A stretch of 64,000 nt of DNA, from NCBI RefSeq assembly GCF_002100115.1, contig NZ_ANBM01000005.1, positions 62,001-126,000 of the forward strand, written 5' to 3'. Position 1 is the stretch's first letter; each line of letters opens with the position of its first letter. Under the pieces are notes generated by a model, which was given only the letters and a program-made list of their open reading frames with translations, was not told the origin of the DNA and did not search any database. A program made the position numbers and the translations under genes. Origin of the DNA: Anaerovibrio sp. JC8. GTDB lineage: Bacteria; Bacillota; Negativicutes; Selenomonadales; Selenomonadaceae. Positions 32,438 through 42,165 of the stretch are shown here, piece by piece.

Positions 32438-32848
32438 AACGTTTTCCCTCCATTTGTAGTGTATCCGGTTGATAAAGGGCAGTTGACTCCAGCGAGGGAC
32501 TCAGGACTAAAACTATTTTTTGCGTTTTAATTAGCAGCAAGAAAAGTCGAACTCGCTTCGCTCAAACAGCAACATTTTCTCGCTGTGTAAGAATGCAAAA
32601 AATAGTTTATTAACGTCCTTCGCCCAATGCTTCAGTCAATTTGCCCTTATCAACATATATTTTCAAGTAGATCGGTACTAACAAGAGCCATTAAACTACA
32701 GCACGTAAGAAATATTTTTTTGCATTCCTGCATTAGTGAGAAAAATTATTTGTTCGAGCAAAGCGAGTTATAATTTTTCTCGCTATTTAAATTATTGTAA
32801 AAAAATATTTTAGTGATGTAGTTGAGGCGATGGTTGGTACCGACTACC
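32438..32848. repeat. Two MITE-like inverted-repeat units between hisF and hisIE
   Basis: Unit 1: AAACTATTTTTTGC at 32510-32523 and its exact reverse complement at 32595-32608. Unit 2: AACTACA-CAC-TAAGAAATATT near 32694 pairs with AATATTTTAGTGATGTAGTT ending 32823. Both contain GAACTCGCTTCGCTC or its complement-like GAGCAAAGCGAGTTATAA. No coding potential. Confidence 0.6.
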
Positions 32849-33607
32849 CTAAAATCTCATTTCTATCCCACGAGATTTCAAATACTCTTTCACTTGACGA
32901 ACGGTGAACTGACCGTAGTGGAACACCGACGCTGCCAGCACTGCATCGGCCTTGCCCAAAGTCAGCACATCATAGAAATGCTCCAGCTCTCCTGCGCCGC
33001 CAGAGGCAATAACCGGCACATCCACGGCCTCGGATACTGCTCTGGTGAGCGGTATATCATAGCCATCCTTGGTGCCGTCCGCATCCATGCTGGTCAGCAG
33101 GATTTCCCCGGCCCCCAGTTCAGTGCCCTTCTTAACCCATTCTATCACATCTATTCCCGTAGGAGTCCGTCCCCCATTGACGAAAACCTCCCACTTGTCC
33201 TCGCCGGTCTTTTTGGCATCCACTGCCAGCACCACGCACTGACGGCCAAATATTTCCGCCCCCTGCCGGATAATATCCGGATTTTTTACGGCTGCTGAAT
33301 TTACTGAGGTCTTATCTGCCCCAGCCTTCAGCATTTTCCGCATATCCTCCGGTGTGCGGATTCCCCCGCCTATTGTAAAGGGAATAAACACCTGGGAGGC
33401 ACAGTCCCGGGCCACCTGCACTATGGTGTCCCGCTGCTCATTGGAGGCTGTGATATCCAAAAATACCAGTTCATCGCAGCGTTCCTCATCATAACGACGG
33501 GCCAGCTCCACCGGATCTCCCGCATCCCGCAACCCTACAAAATTGGTGCCCTTCACTACACGGCCACCTTTAACATCAAGGCAAGGAATAATTCTCTTGG
33601 TATACAT
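32849..33607 (-). CDS. hisF: Imidazole glycerol phosphate synthase cyclase subunit
   Basis: A 252-residue (beta-alpha)8 barrel. It starts [20 protein letters not shown] with the catalytic Asp11 and has Asp in [14 protein letters not shown] (about 130), [15 protein letters not shown] and [11 protein letters not shown] phosphate loops. It makes IGP and AICAR with ammonia from HisH. ATG 33607 is chosen by family alignment; an in-frame GTG at 33616 overlaps the hisA stop. Confidence 0.96.
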   Translation of the reverse strand: MYTKRIIPCLDVKGGRVVKGTNFVGLRDAGDPVELARRYDEERCDELVFLDITASNEQRDTIVQVARDCASQVFIPFTIGGGIRTPEDMRKMLKAGADKTSVNSAAVKNPDIIRQGAEIFGRQCVVLAVDAKKTGEDKWEVFVNGGRTPTGIDVIEWVKKGTELGAGEILLTSMDADGTKDGYDIPLTRAVSEAVDVPVIASGGAGELEHFYDVLTLGKADAVLAASVFHYGQFTVRQVKEYLKSRGIEMRF

Positions 33608-33612
33608 ACTGA

Positions 33613-34344
33613 TCACCCCTCTGCCCCGGAGGCCACCTTAATGGCCACAGACAAATCAAGGGAGCCGGTGTAAATGGACTTTCCAACGATAACCCCTTCT
33701 ATGCCGTCCTCTTCATAAGGAAGAAGAGCCTTTATATCCTCAATGGATTTAACGCCGCCGGAGGCCACCACCTTGATGCCGCTTTCCCTAGCCAGCTTGG
33801 CAGTTGCCTCGACATTAACACCTTTTAATGTGCCGTCACGGGATATATCCGTATAGATAATAGTTTTGACACCAACTTTGGCCATTTTCTGGGCAAGGAC
33901 ACCAGCCTCCACATTTCCGGAGACCTCCCAGCCGTCTACAGCCACAATACCGTCCTTGGCATCAATGCCAACCACCACCCGCTCACCATATTTGGCACAG
34001 GCAGTCTGAACAAGAGCAGGATTCTTGGCGGCCACAGAGCCCAAGATAACACGCTGAACCCCGGCAGCCAGAACCTCATCAATGTTTTCCATGGTGCGGA
34101 TGCCACCGCCTAATTCCACGGGAATATTGACCCTGGCAATTATTTTCTTTACCACATCAAGGTTCATAGATTTGCCCGCTCTGGCACCATCCAAATCCAC
34201 CAGATGCAGATACTGACCCCCAAGAGATTCCCATTTTGCAGCCATTTCCTCTGGCTCGCCGAAAACCGTCTCCTGGGAAAAATCACCTTTGTAAAGGCGT
34301 ACAGCCTTGCCTCCACGAATATCTATAGCAGGAAAAATAATCAT
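33613..34344 (-). CDS. hisA: ProFAR isomerase
   Basis: A 243-residue (beta-alpha)8 barrel, 1-(5-phosphoribosyl)-5-[(5-phosphoribosylamino)methylideneamino]imidazole-4-carboxamide isomerase. The general acid-base Asp8 is in [14 protein letters not shown] and the second Asp in [14 protein letters not shown] (about 130). GGGIRT and ASGGVKS are the phosphate loops. It lies between hisH and hisF with short gaps. Confidence 0.96.
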   Translation of the reverse strand: MIIFPAIDIRGGKAVRLYKGDFSQETVFGEPEEMAAKWESLGGQYLHLVDLDGARAGKSMNLDVVKKIIARVNIPVELGGGIRTMENIDEVLAAGVQRVILGSVAAKNPALVQTACAKYGERVVVGIDAKDGIVAVDGWEVSGNVEAGVLAQKMAKVGVKTIIYTDISRDGTLKGVNVEATAKLARESGIKVVASGGVKSIEDIKALLPYEEDGIEGVIVGKSIYTGSLDLSVAIKVASGAEG

Positions 34345-34377
34345 ACAATCTTCCTTCCACTAAAACCCCTTGCAAAA

Positions 34378-34983
34378 TTAACTCTCAATAAAGTTTTTAA
34401 TAATCAGCAGCCCCACATCCCCGGATTTTTCCGGATGAAACTGAGTGGCCATCACATTGTCCCTGGCCACTGCCGCTGTTAGCTTCTCACCGTATTCTGT
34501 GGTAGCAGCCACAATGGAACTGTCCTCTGGCACTGCATGATAGCTATGAACAAAGTAAAAATATGGCACCTCTGGCTCATCTTTGAATAAGCATAAATCC
34601 TTCTGGGTAAATTCCACACTGTTCCATCCCATATGAGGCACCTTCAGACCAGGAGCATTAATGCGTTTTACCATGCCCTTGAAGACTCCCAACCCCTTGG
34701 CGTTTGGAGATTCCTCGCTGCCCTCAAAAAGCACCTGAAGGCCCACGCAGATACCCAAAAGGGGCACTCCCGCAGAAATTCTTTCCATAATAGTTGGAAT
34801 AAGTCCAGAGTCCTCCAGATTCTTCATGCAGGCCCCAAATTCCCCAACCCCTGGCAGTACCAGCTTTTCGGCATTTTCTATTTCAGCCTTGTCGCTGGTC
34901 ACCTTCACATCATCAGTAAACTGGGCAAAGGCCTTTTCCACACTGAAAAGGTTCCCCACCCCGTAGTCAATAACAGCAATCAT
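34378..34983 (-). CDS. hisH: Imidazole glycerol phosphate synthase glutaminase subunit
   Basis: A 201-residue class I glutamine amidotransferase. The nucleophile is in LLGICVGLQVLFEGSEE (Cys about 80) and the catalytic His-Glu pair in ATQFHPEKSGDVG (about 182-186). ATG 34983 has GAGAGG upstream; the 14-codon extension to 35025 has no site. The gene follows the FkbM-type methyltransferase inserted after hisB. Confidence 0.96.
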   Translation of the reverse strand: MIAVIDYGVGNLFSVEKAFAQFTDDVKVTSDKAEIENAEKLVLPGVGEFGACMKNLEDSGLIPTIMERISAGVPLLGICVGLQVLFEGSEESPNAKGLGVFKGMVKRINAPGLKVPHMGWNSVEFTQKDLCLFKDEPEVPYFYFVHSYHAVPEDSSIVAATTEYGEKLTAAVARDNVMATQFHPEKSGDVGLLIIKNFIES

Positions 34984-35025
34984 AAAAATCCTCTCGCTAC
35001 TACCATTAATTTTTTTCCTATTCAA

Positions 35026-35805
35026 TTACCATTCAGTAATTTCCTCTAACCCCTGAACAGTAAACGGTCCATCATTATATAAACAAAGAACATTCATAGA
35101 CTTTACTTCCTTATCTGGGCCGTCCATAAAAACATGTTCCGGATTACCAAAATAATTATTAGGATTGTAGAGAGGAGGGTTATGGGAATAAATGCGATAA
35201 TTATGTGAATGAAGCCAACTAAACAGGCCGTGTTTCTTGTCTTCCCTGTCTGCTTCCGCATAAATAACCGGGTGGAAGGTATTTATCAGCTTTTCGCCGC
35301 CTCTTAATACTTGCAATTCCATGCCCTCCACATCGATTTTTAGGAAATCACATCTGGGAAGATTTAAAGAGTCCAGAGTAATAGTTTCAACTGGCTCACC
35401 TTCAGTGGTGTGTTCCAAAGGCATTCCACCCCAGTTGTTTAACTTTTCCGTATCAAAAACAGGAACTTTTACCGTTCCAGGAACATCAGATACGCATTTC
35501 TGCTCACAATAAACATTATATAAGCTATTAATAGCCATATTCCCTGCCAAAATCTGAAAGACCAGTCGCTGTGGCTCAAAGGCCCACACCACTCCACTTG
35601 GACCGACCAGTTGGGCCAAATGCACCGTATGAGAACCAATATTAGCTCCCACTTCCACCACACAGTTTCCTGTATGGACTAACATCTCAAAAATATCAGC
35701 TTCTCCCTGACAGTATTCTCCATAACATTTCAAGGATTTACCAACATACATATCCAAGTTGTTGTAAATTATCTTACCATACCTAAAATCATGACATAAA
35801 TTCAT
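35026..35805 (-). CDS. FkbM family methyltransferase
   Basis: A 259-residue SAM methyltransferase. Motif I is VVEVGANIGSHTVHLAQLVGP, the acidic motif is AFEPQRLVFQILAGNMAIN, and CDFLKIDVEGMELQVLRGGE is the FkbM hallmark. FkbM enzymes usually O-methylate sugars or polyketides. Here the gene sits between hisB (34-bp gap) and hisH (43-bp gap) with the same strand, so it is transcribed with the his operon although it has no known step in histidine synthesis. ATG 35805 follows CGGAG. Confidence 0.88.
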   Translation of the reverse strand: MNLCHDFRYGKIIYNNLDMYVGKSLKCYGEYCQGEADIFEMLVHTGNCVVEVGANIGSHTVHLAQLVGPSGVVWAFEPQRLVFQILAGNMAINSLYNVYCEQKCVSDVPGTVKVPVFDTEKLNNWGGMPLEHTTEGEPVETITLDSLNLPRCDFLKIDVEGMELQVLRGGEKLINTFHPVIYAEADREDKKHGLFSWLHSHNYRIYSHNPPLYNPNNYFGNPEHVFMDGPDKEVKSMNVLCLYNDGPFTVQGLEEITEW

Positions 35806-35838
35806 AATCAGTTTCTCCGATACACCATTATATCTCCC

Positions 35839-36429
35839 TTACAATACACCCTTGGTAGAAGGAATCTCATCCGCAGCCTCCGGATCTATTTTCACTGCTG
35901 TTCTTAGGGCGTGGCCCAAAGCCTTGAATATAGCCTCCACCTTATGATGTGAATTGGTGCCATACATCACCTTTACATGAAGGGTAATCCCAGCATTAAA
36001 GGCAAAGGCCCGCAAAAATTCCTCTGTAAGCTCAGTATCATAGCCACCAATCATTGGAGCCATTGAGCCGCCGGCATCGTATACCAGAAATGGTCTGCCA
36101 CTTATATCAAGGGATACCATGACCAATGTTTCATCCATAGGAAGGAAGAAGGTTCCATAACGGGTAATTCCCTTCTTATCCCCCAAAGCCTCTTTTACGG
36201 CCTCTCCCAGGGCAATTCCAATATCCTCAACGGAATGATGACCGTCCACATTAATATCCCCATTACAGCCCACCACCAAATCCATGCGGCTATGGGCAGC
36301 AAAAAGATTCAGCATATGGTCAAAGAAGCCAATACCAGTGTCAATATCGGACATTCCTCTGCCATCAAGACTAATAGTCAAATCAATAGAAGTTTCCTTT
36401 GTTTCGCGGATAACCTTTCCTGTACGCAT
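35839..36429 (-). CDS. hisB: Imidazoleglycerol-phosphate dehydratase
   Basis: A 196-residue monofunctional HisB. It shows the duplicated half-domain with paired metal motifs: FFDHMLNLFAAHS with DGHHSVEDIGIALG, then later EFLRAFAFNAGITLHV with NSHHKVEAIFKALG. No phosphatase domain is fused. ATG 36429 is ten bases after GGAGGAG; the extension to 36450 overlaps the hisC end and lacks a site. Confidence 0.96.
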   Translation of the reverse strand: MRTGKVIRETKETSIDLTISLDGRGMSDIDTGIGFFDHMLNLFAAHSRMDLVVGCNGDINVDGHHSVEDIGIALGEAVKEALGDKKGITRYGTFFLPMDETLVMVSLDISGRPFLVYDAGGSMAPMIGGYDTELTEEFLRAFAFNAGITLHVKVMYGTNSHHKVEAIFKALGHALRTAVKIDPEAADEIPSTKGVL

Positions 36430-36430
36430 A

Positions 36431-37501
36431 TTAATTCTGCTCCTCCACAAAGGCCTTTACAGCCTTAAACACAGCATCATTTTCCTCACGGTTGCCCATG
36501 GATATTCTCAGGGCATTTTCCAAAAGAGGTGCCTTGCCAAAGCTCCTGATGCCTATACCACGGCTTTCCAGATATTCATTCAGCTCCACAGCCTTATCAT
36601 ACTTAAGGAAAATAAAGTTGGTGTTGGAAGGGAATACCTTGAAGCCCTTTAAAGATCCGTACTGCCCCTCCATACGCTTGCGCTCCGCAATGGCCATCTG
36701 AATTCTTGGAATAAACTCATCCCGCATCTGGAATACAGTATCTGCAGTAACCAATGTCAGCACATTCATGTGATAAGGCATCATGGACTTGCCAATCATA
36801 TCTGTCAGCGGTGCTGATGCCAGCATATAGCCACAACGACAAGCCGCCAGTCCATAAGCCTTGGAGAAGGTTCTGGCAATAATCATATTTGGATATTTCT
36901 TCATAAGGCCAATGGCAGTCTGGCCCTGGAACTCAATATAGGCCTCATCCACCAGGAATGCACAACTGGTATGGCTGGCAATATATTCAATGTCCTCCAG
37001 GGAAGTAAAGCTGCCAGTTGGATTGTTTGGATTACAAATCACACAAAGAGCGGCTTTGCTCTCATTTACCACATTGACAAATTCCTTAACATCCAAACTG
37101 TAGTCCTTTTCACTTAAGTTTACAGGAACAGCCTCGGCCTCAGCAGCCTTTGCATAGATGTGATACATGGAAAATGATGGCTGCGGGAATACAATTTTTC
37201 TTCCCCGGCCTCCAAAGCAATAAAAGATTTTCTCAATAATCTCGCTGGAGCCATTACCTATAAGGACATTTTCTACGCCAAGACCAAAATTCCTGCCAAT
37301 AGCCTCCATCAGCATCTCCAAATCCTCATTTGGATAGCGGTTAAAGGCAATTCGGGAAAGACGGCTCATTACCCGTTCCTCCACCAATGGAGGAAGATTC
37401 ATGCCGCTTTCATTGGCATTTACCTTAATATTCCAGTCACGCTCCACCACATCATAAGAGGGCATATCTGCCAATTTATTTCTATATTTCAACTTTGCCA
37501 T
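36431..37501 (-). CDS. hisC: Histidinol-phosphate aminotransferase
   Basis: A 356-residue PLP fold-type I aminotransferase. VLIGNGSSEIIEKIF binds the cofactor phosphate, CNPNNPTGSF and LVDEAYIEF hold the pyridine-contact Asn and Asp, and the Schiff-base Lys is in ARTFSKAYGLAACRCGY (about residue 217). ATG 37501 follows AGGAGG. It is 18 bp downstream of hisD. Confidence 0.95.
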   Translation of the reverse strand: MAKLKYRNKLADMPSYDVVERDWNIKVNANESGMNLPPLVEERVMSRLSRIAFNRYPNEDLEMLMEAIGRNFGLGVENVLIGNGSSEIIEKIFYCFGGRGRKIVFPQPSFSMYHIYAKAAEAEAVPVNLSEKDYSLDVKEFVNVVNESKAALCVICNPNNPTGSFTSLEDIEYIASHTSCAFLVDEAYIEFQGQTAIGLMKKYPNMIIARTFSKAYGLAACRCGYMLASAPLTDMIGKSMMPYHMNVLTLVTADTVFQMRDEFIPRIQMAIAERKRMEGQYGSLKGFKVFPSNTNFIFLKYDKAVELNEYLESRGIGIRSFGKAPLLENALRISMGNREENDAVFKAVKAFVEEQN

Positions 37502-37519
37502 TGTCCATAGCCTCCTAGC

Positions 37520-38863
37520 TTATTTCTCAATTTTTCTTATGCGAATGGCATTGGCATGGGCCTGCAGCCCTTCGGCCTCCGCCAGACGGATAATATCATC
37601 ACTTACCCGGCTCAGCTCAGGCTGGGTGTAGGAAATGAGGCTGGTACGCTTCATAAAGGTTTCCACATTCAGCACTGAATAATAACGGGCGGTACCGCCA
37701 GTAGGCAATACGTGATTTGGTCCTGCAAAATAGTCACCCAGCGGCTCCGGAGAATAGGCTCCCAGGAATACTGCCCCGGCGTGACGTACATAAGGAAGCA
37801 GCTGGAATGGCTCCTTGGTAAGGATTTCCATGTGCTCCGGTGCGGATACATTGGCCAGCTCAATGGCCTGCATTATATCCTCAGCAATAATAATCAGCCC
37901 GTTCTTATCAAGGGATGCTCTGGCAATCTCCTGACGTGGCAGCTGCTGCAGCTGCTTTTCTGCCTCCTGGGCCACCTTCTCAGCCAGCTCAGGACTGTCA
38001 GTAATAACAATACTGGAGGCCAGCATATCATGCTCGGCCTGACTCAGCATATCCGCCGCTGTATAGGCAGGATCTGCTGTTTCATCGGCCACAATCAAAA
38101 TCTCACTTGGTCCTGCCAGCATATCAATGTCGCAGTGGCCATATACAGCCTTCTTGGCCAGAGTTACGAAGATATTGCCAGGGCCGGTAATCTTATCTAC
38201 CCGAGGGATAGTTTCTGTACCAAAGGCCATGGCAGCAATAGCCTGGGCGCCGCCGATTTTGAAAATCTTGGACACACCGGCTTCCTTGGCAGCAACCAGC
38301 ACATAAGGATTAATCTTGCCATCCTTTGGCGGAACCATCATAATGATTTCTCCCACCCCGGCCACAGCAGCCGGAATGGCGTTCATAATAACAGAGGATG
38401 GATACGCGGCAGTACCACCTGGTACATAGATACCCACTCTATCCAATGGAATTACGGACTGCCCCAAAATAGAGCCCTGTCCCCGATAAGTCATCCAGGA
38501 ATTTGGCTTCTGCTCCTGATGATACTGACGGACATTGGCTGCCGCCTTCTTCAGGGACTCCACTATTTCCGGATCAGCGGCCTTATAGGCTGCCTCATAT
38601 TCCGCCTCAGTTACCAAAAATTCCTCTGCCGTAAACTCAGTACGGTCAATGAGCTTCGTATATTTAATAACTGCCTTGTCACCCTCGGCTCTGACCTCGT
38701 TCACAATCATATCCACGATTTCTGCCGCCGTCATGTCACGGCCGAACAATTTCTTGTTTGCCTCACGAATTCTTGGATTTAGCTCCACCTGGTCAAATGC
38801 AGGCTTTTTCAGCATTTTCTCAACATTTATAAGTCCAGTATCTTTTACATTAACAATCTGCAT
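37520..38863 (-). CDS. hisD: Histidinol dehydrogenase
   Basis: A 447-residue NAD-dependent dehydrogenase catalysing the last two steps of histidine synthesis. Signature regions are [57 protein letters not shown] and [11 protein letters not shown] with zinc and catalytic His residues, then [17 protein letters not shown]. An N-terminal extension of about 15 residues precedes the usual start. Its ATG overlaps the hisG stop (TAATG). Confidence 0.96.
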   Translation of the reverse strand: MQIVNVKDTGLINVEKMLKKPAFDQVELNPRIREANKKLFGRDMTAAEIVDMIVNEVRAEGDKAVIKYTKLIDRTEFTAEEFLVTEAEYEAAYKAADPEIVESLKKAAANVRQYHQEQKPNSWMTYRGQGSILGQSVIPLDRVGIYVPGGTAAYPSSVIMNAIPAAVAGVGEIIMMVPPKDGKINPYVLVAAKEAGVSKIFKIGGAQAIAAMAFGTETIPRVDKITGPGNIFVTLAKKAVYGHCDIDMLAGPSEILIVADETADPAYTAADMLSQAEHDMLASSIVITDSPELAEKVAQEAEKQLQQLPRQEIARASLDKNGLIIIAEDIMQAIELANVSAPEHMEILTKEPFQLLPYVRHAGAVFLGAYSPEPLGDYFAGPNHVLPTGGTARYYSVLNVETFMKRTSLISYTQPELSRVSDDIIRLAEAEGLQAHANAIRIRKIEK

Positions 38864-39531
38864 TACTTTTCCTCCCGAGCCATTTCCAATATCTTTCTTA
38901 AATCCTCCGTCATCTGATGGATACGGTCAAACTTCAGCTTGAAGCTGACTCTGTTGCAAATCAGCCGTGCCGTAGCATCCATGATGAAGGCTATTTCTTC
39001 CAAATTATTTTCTCTAAGCGTGGTACCGGTTTCCACTATATCCACAATACTCTCAGACAGACCCACTATAGGCCCCAGCTCTATGGAACCATTGAGCTTA
39101 ATGAACTCCATCTGCATTCCCTTGCTATTGAAAAATCTTTCAGCAATATGAGGGAACTTGGTGGCTACCCTGGTATGGGCATAATCACTGAGCTTGGCCC
39201 GTTTCTGGTCCTTGTGTACTGCCATCATCAGGTGGCACTTGCCAAAGCCCAGATCCAGCAGCTCATACACATCCTTGCCGGATTCCAGGAGGACATCCTT
39301 GCCGATAACTCCAATATCCGCTGCCCCGTACTCTACATAAGTAGGAACGTCTGCTGTCTTGCTGATGATAAACTTTATCTTCTTTTCTTCATTGGTAATA
39401 ACCAGCTTACGGGATTTTTCACTCAAATCCTCCGCTGTATATCCAATCTTGGCCAGAAGGTCGGCGGATAAACCAAAGAGCTTTCCCTTTGGCAATGCTA
39501 TTGTAAGATATTCCATATTATTTGAAGTCAT
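38863..39531 (-). CDS. hisG: ATP phosphoribosyltransferase, short form
   Basis: A 222-residue short-form HisG, lacking the C-terminal allosteric domain and therefore dependent on HisZ (encoded at 26321-27505). It has TIALPKGKLFGLSADLLAKIGY, AADIGVIGKDVLLES and the PRPP-binding DIVETGTTLRENNL. ATG 39531 follows GGAGG and is preferred to ATG 39516. It heads the operon hisG-D-C-B-FkbM-H-A-F-IE. Confidence 0.96.
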   Translation of the reverse strand: MTSNNMEYLTIALPKGKLFGLSADLLAKIGYTAEDLSEKSRKLVITNEEKKIKFIISKTADVPTYVEYGAADIGVIGKDVLLESGKDVYELLDLGFGKCHLMMAVHKDQKRAKLSDYAHTRVATKFPHIAERFFNSKGMQMEFIKLNGSIELGPIVGLSESIVDIVETGTTLRENNLEEIAFIMDATARLICNRVSFKLKFDRIHQMTEDLRKILEMAREEK

Positions 39532-39591
39532 AAGCTTTCCTCCACACGCCCATATTTTTATTCTTTATCTCGTTAAAGTGCTAACGTGATA

Positions 39592-39620
39592 ATACTAACA
39601 CATTATGTATTCCCCGTCAA
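39592..39620 (-). promoter_or_regulatory. Promoter of the his operon
   Basis: Minus strand: TTGACG (39620-39615), a 17-base spacer, TAGTAT (39597-39592). A direct GTTAG repeat overlaps and follows the -10 element, and could bind a repressor. I found no T-box or His-codon leader peptide in the 60-base leader. Confidence 0.65.
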
Positions 39621-39642
39621 CCCTAATATGGCGCAGTTTATG

Positions 39643-39678
39643 AAAAAGCCCCCTGCCGCAGCAGGGGGCTTAATTGGT
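39643..39678 (-). terminator. Terminator of the symporter gene
   Basis: Perfect arms AAGCCCCCTGC / GCAGGGGGCTT followed by TTTTCAT on the minus strand. Confidence 0.85.
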
Positions 39679-39703
39679 AGGTTAATGTCTAAGACGATTA
39701 TTC

Positions 39704-40897
39704 TTAGCCTTTTTCAGTTGCATCTACAACTACAGCAACGGCACCATCACCGGTGATGTTAACGCAGGTACGGAACATATCCAGTACACGGTCGATACCA
39801 GCTACCAGTGCAAGACCCTCCAGAGGAAGACCTACAGACTGGAGAACCATTGCCAGCATGATAAGACCTGCACCTGGAACACCAGCAGTACCAATGGATG
39901 CCAATGTACCGGTTAATACAATCATCATCATCTGGTCAATGCCAAGAGGCACACCATAAACATTAGCAACGAACAGTGAGCAAACACCCATGTAGAGTGC
40001 AGTACCATCCATGTTCAGGGTAGCACCCAAAGGAAGTACGAAGGAAGCAATCTCGCGGTTAACGCCCAGCTTCTCCTGACAGTTCTTCATGTTAACTGGC
40101 AATGCAGCTGCGGAAGAACAGGTAGTGAAGGCAATCATCATCTGCTCGGACATGCCCTTGAAGAAATCAATAGGGCTATGGTTACCCATGATACGTGCCA
40201 TAGTGGAATATACACCCACAGCGTGGATAGTACAACCAATAGCTACGCAGGCAATAACTGTCAGCAATGGCAGCAATACCTTTGGACCATTTGCAGCAAC
40301 TACAGGAAGCAGCAAGCAGAATACGCCGATAGGAGCGAGGTCCATGATAATAGCGATAACCTTGTAGCATACTTCAGCTCCGGCATCAAAGAATCTGATG
40401 AGAAGATCCGCCCTCTCACCACCAACCTTAACGATACCTACACCGATGAACAGTGAGAATACGATAGTTGGCAGAATTGCTGCCTTAGCCATGGAATCGA
40501 TAGGATTAGAAGGAATCATGTCAAGGAGAACCTGCATAATGTAAGGAGCTTCCTTAACCTTTGGCTGTGCGCCGGCAACAAAGTCAGCACCAACACCAGG
40601 ACCGATGATACCAGCTACTACGAAACCGATGGTAATCGCAATAGCGGTGGTAAGAAGATAGATACCTACTGTCTTCAAGCCGATACGGCCCAACTTCTTG
40701 GTATCACCAAGGCTGGTAATACCTACAACCAGGGAGAAGAATACAACTGGTACGATCATCATCTTGATGAGATTGATGAACATTGTACCAACTGGTGCAA
40801 TCCACCATTTGATGAATGGCAGACCTGCTTCACCGGCAACCAGACCGACAATTACGGAAAGGACCAGTGCAATGAAGATTTTTACAGATAAGTTCAT
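39704..40897 (-). CDS. Dicarboxylate/amino acid:cation symporter (DAACS family)
   Basis: A 397-residue membrane transporter with about eight helices and two re-entrant loops. The Ser-rich hairpin is AFTTCSSAAALPVNMKNC; the signature of helix 7 is GATLNMDGTALY (NMDGT binds Na+), and ASIGTAGVPGAGLIM is the second hairpin. It imports C4-dicarboxylates, glutamate/aspartate or serine; the substrate cannot be settled from sequence alone. ATG 40897 follows AGGAGGGG. The unit is monocistronic with its own terminator. Confidence 0.92.
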   Translation of the reverse strand: MNLSVKIFIALVLSVIVGLVAGEAGLPFIKWWIAPVGTMFINLIKMMIVPVVFFSLVVGITSLGDTKKLGRIGLKTVGIYLLTTAIAITIGFVVAGIIGPGVGADFVAGAQPKVKEAPYIMQVLLDMIPSNPIDSMAKAAILPTIVFSLFIGVGIVKVGGERADLLIRFFDAGAEVCYKVIAIIMDLAPIGVFCLLLPVVAANGPKVLLPLLTVIACVAIGCTIHAVGVYSTMARIMGNHSPIDFFKGMSEQMMIAFTTCSSAAALPVNMKNCQEKLGVNREIASFVLPLGATLNMDGTALYMGVCSLFVANVYGVPLGIDQMMMIVLTGTLASIGTAGVPGAGLIMLAMVLQSVGLPLEGLALVAGIDRVLDMFRTCVNITGDGAVAVVVDATEKG

Positions 40898-41095
40898 TTT
40901 GAAATACCCCTCCTTCTTAGATTATATTAACCTATTAGTAGTATAACATAACAATATTATCTGTTTCAACTAAATTATGCTGTTTTTATATGGAAGTATA
41001 AATTTTATTTATATGTTCTATACTTTTTAATATATGAAATGGATTTTTTAACACTTCTATTGTATAATAATTGCGTCAGGAAAGGAGTTTTGTCT

Positions 41096-41851
41096 ATGGA
41101 TTTTGAGATTTTAGGTTTTTTGGCCCTTTTCGGCTTTATTGGTGCGTTTATCGATGCAGCCGTTGGCGGGGGCGGTCTTATTACCATTCCGGCACTTATG
41201 TGGACAGGGCTTCCTCCTGTTACAGTATTGGGTACCAACAAGGTGGCCGCTTCCATGGGTTCCATATCCAGCTTCATTACCTTTGTAAGGGCCGGCAAGA
41301 TGGATATAGAGCTGATGAAAAAGCTGTGTCCCCTCTCCCTTATCGGTTCCTTTGCCGGTGTAATTTTGGTCCAGCACATTTCCTCGGAATTTCTCCGGCC
41401 GCTGATTATTGTCATGCTGGTGCTGGTATTTCTGTACACCGTATTTAAAAAAGACTGGGGAAAGGATTCAAAGCCCCAGGAACTTACCACCAAAAAGCTG
41501 ATTATTTGCCTTATAATGGCCTTTTCCTTGGGATTCTATGATGGATTTTTCGGTCCAGGCACCGGCTCCTTCATTTTATTTTCTTTCATTATGATAGGAT
41601 ATGACTTTATCTTTGCCACCGGCAATGCCAAGGCCATGAATTTTGCCAGCAACATCGCCGCCGCCATCCTGTTCTCATATTACGGCAGCGTGGACTTCAC
41701 CTATGCCATTCCAATGGGTGTATTTATGGCATTGGGGGCCATAGCCGGCTCCAAGATGGCCATAAGCAAGGGGGTCAGCTACATCCGTCCAATGTTCATC
41801 ATCATAACGGCTGTACTTATCGGAAAACAGATTATGACCATGTTTGGTTGA
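41096..41851 (+). CDS. TSUP (TauE/SafE) family anion exporter
   Basis: A 251-residue membrane protein with about eight helices. The paired TSUP repeats are visible: GFIGAFIDAAVGGGGLITIPAL and LGFYDGFFGPGTGSFILFSF. The family moves sulfite, sulfonates or other organosulfur anions. ATG 41096 follows AAAGGAG; an upstream 19-codon extension lacks a site. It is transcribed alone and ends at a shared terminator. Confidence 0.9.
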   Translation: MDFEILGFLALFGFIGAFIDAAVGGGGLITIPALMWTGLPPVTVLGTNKVAASMGSISSFITFVRAGKMDIELMKKLCPLSLIGSFAGVILVQHISSEFLRPLIIVMLVLVFLYTVFKKDWGKDSKPQELTTKKLIICLIMAFSLGFYDGFFGPGTGSFILFSFIMIGYDFIFATGNAKAMNFASNIAAAILFSYYGSVDFTYAIPMGVFMALGAIAGSKMAISKGVSYIRPMFIIITAVLIGKQIMTMFG

Positions 41852-41856
41852 TAAAT

Positions 41857-41893
41857 AAAAAATGAGCAGTCCTCACGGACTACTCATTTTTTT
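41857..41893. terminator. Bidirectional terminator between tauE-like and GIY-YIG genes
   Basis: Arms AAAAATGAG-AGTCC / GGACT-CTCATTTTTTT around loop TCAC. A-rich and T-rich flanks let it serve both convergent genes. Confidence 0.85.
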
Positions 41894-42143
41894 GTGCTTT
41901 ATTTTCTTCAATGAGCTGGAGCTTTTGATCCCGGCTCATTTTTTTAATGTGCCACTCACGGCTCATGGCGGCTTCCTTATCAGGACATTCCTCCAAGTAA
42001 ACCACCTTTACCGGCAGCCGGCCCCTGGTATACTTGCTGCCCTTGCCACTGTTATGGCAGGCCAGACGCTTTTCCATATCTGTAGTATACCCGGTATATA
42101 GGGTGCCATCAGCACACTCAAGTATGTAAGCAAATGCCTTCAT
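41880..42143 (-). CDS. GIY-YIG nuclease-domain protein (UPF0213-like)
   Basis: An 87-residue single GIY-YIG domain: [38 protein letters not shown] carries the YIL-TGYT core, with catalytic Arg and the downstream Glu in REWHIKKM. Such small proteins are common, and their role (DNA repair or none known) is not settled. Its 3' end lies in the terminator shared with the plus-strand neighbour. Confidence 0.9.
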   Translation of the reverse strand: MKAFAYILECADGTLYTGYTTDMEKRLACHNSGKGSKYTRGRLPVKVVYLEECPDKEAAMSREWHIKKMSRDQKLQLIEENKAQKNE

Positions 42144-42165
42144 TTAACTTACCTTCATTTTAAAA

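Noticed and set aside
37712-38782. 356-codon plus-strand frame opposite hisD
   Set aside because: Antisense shadow; no start signal.
39532-39620. T-box or His attenuator before hisG
   Set aside because: The leader is about 60 bases and contains no T-box core, specifier or run of His codons.
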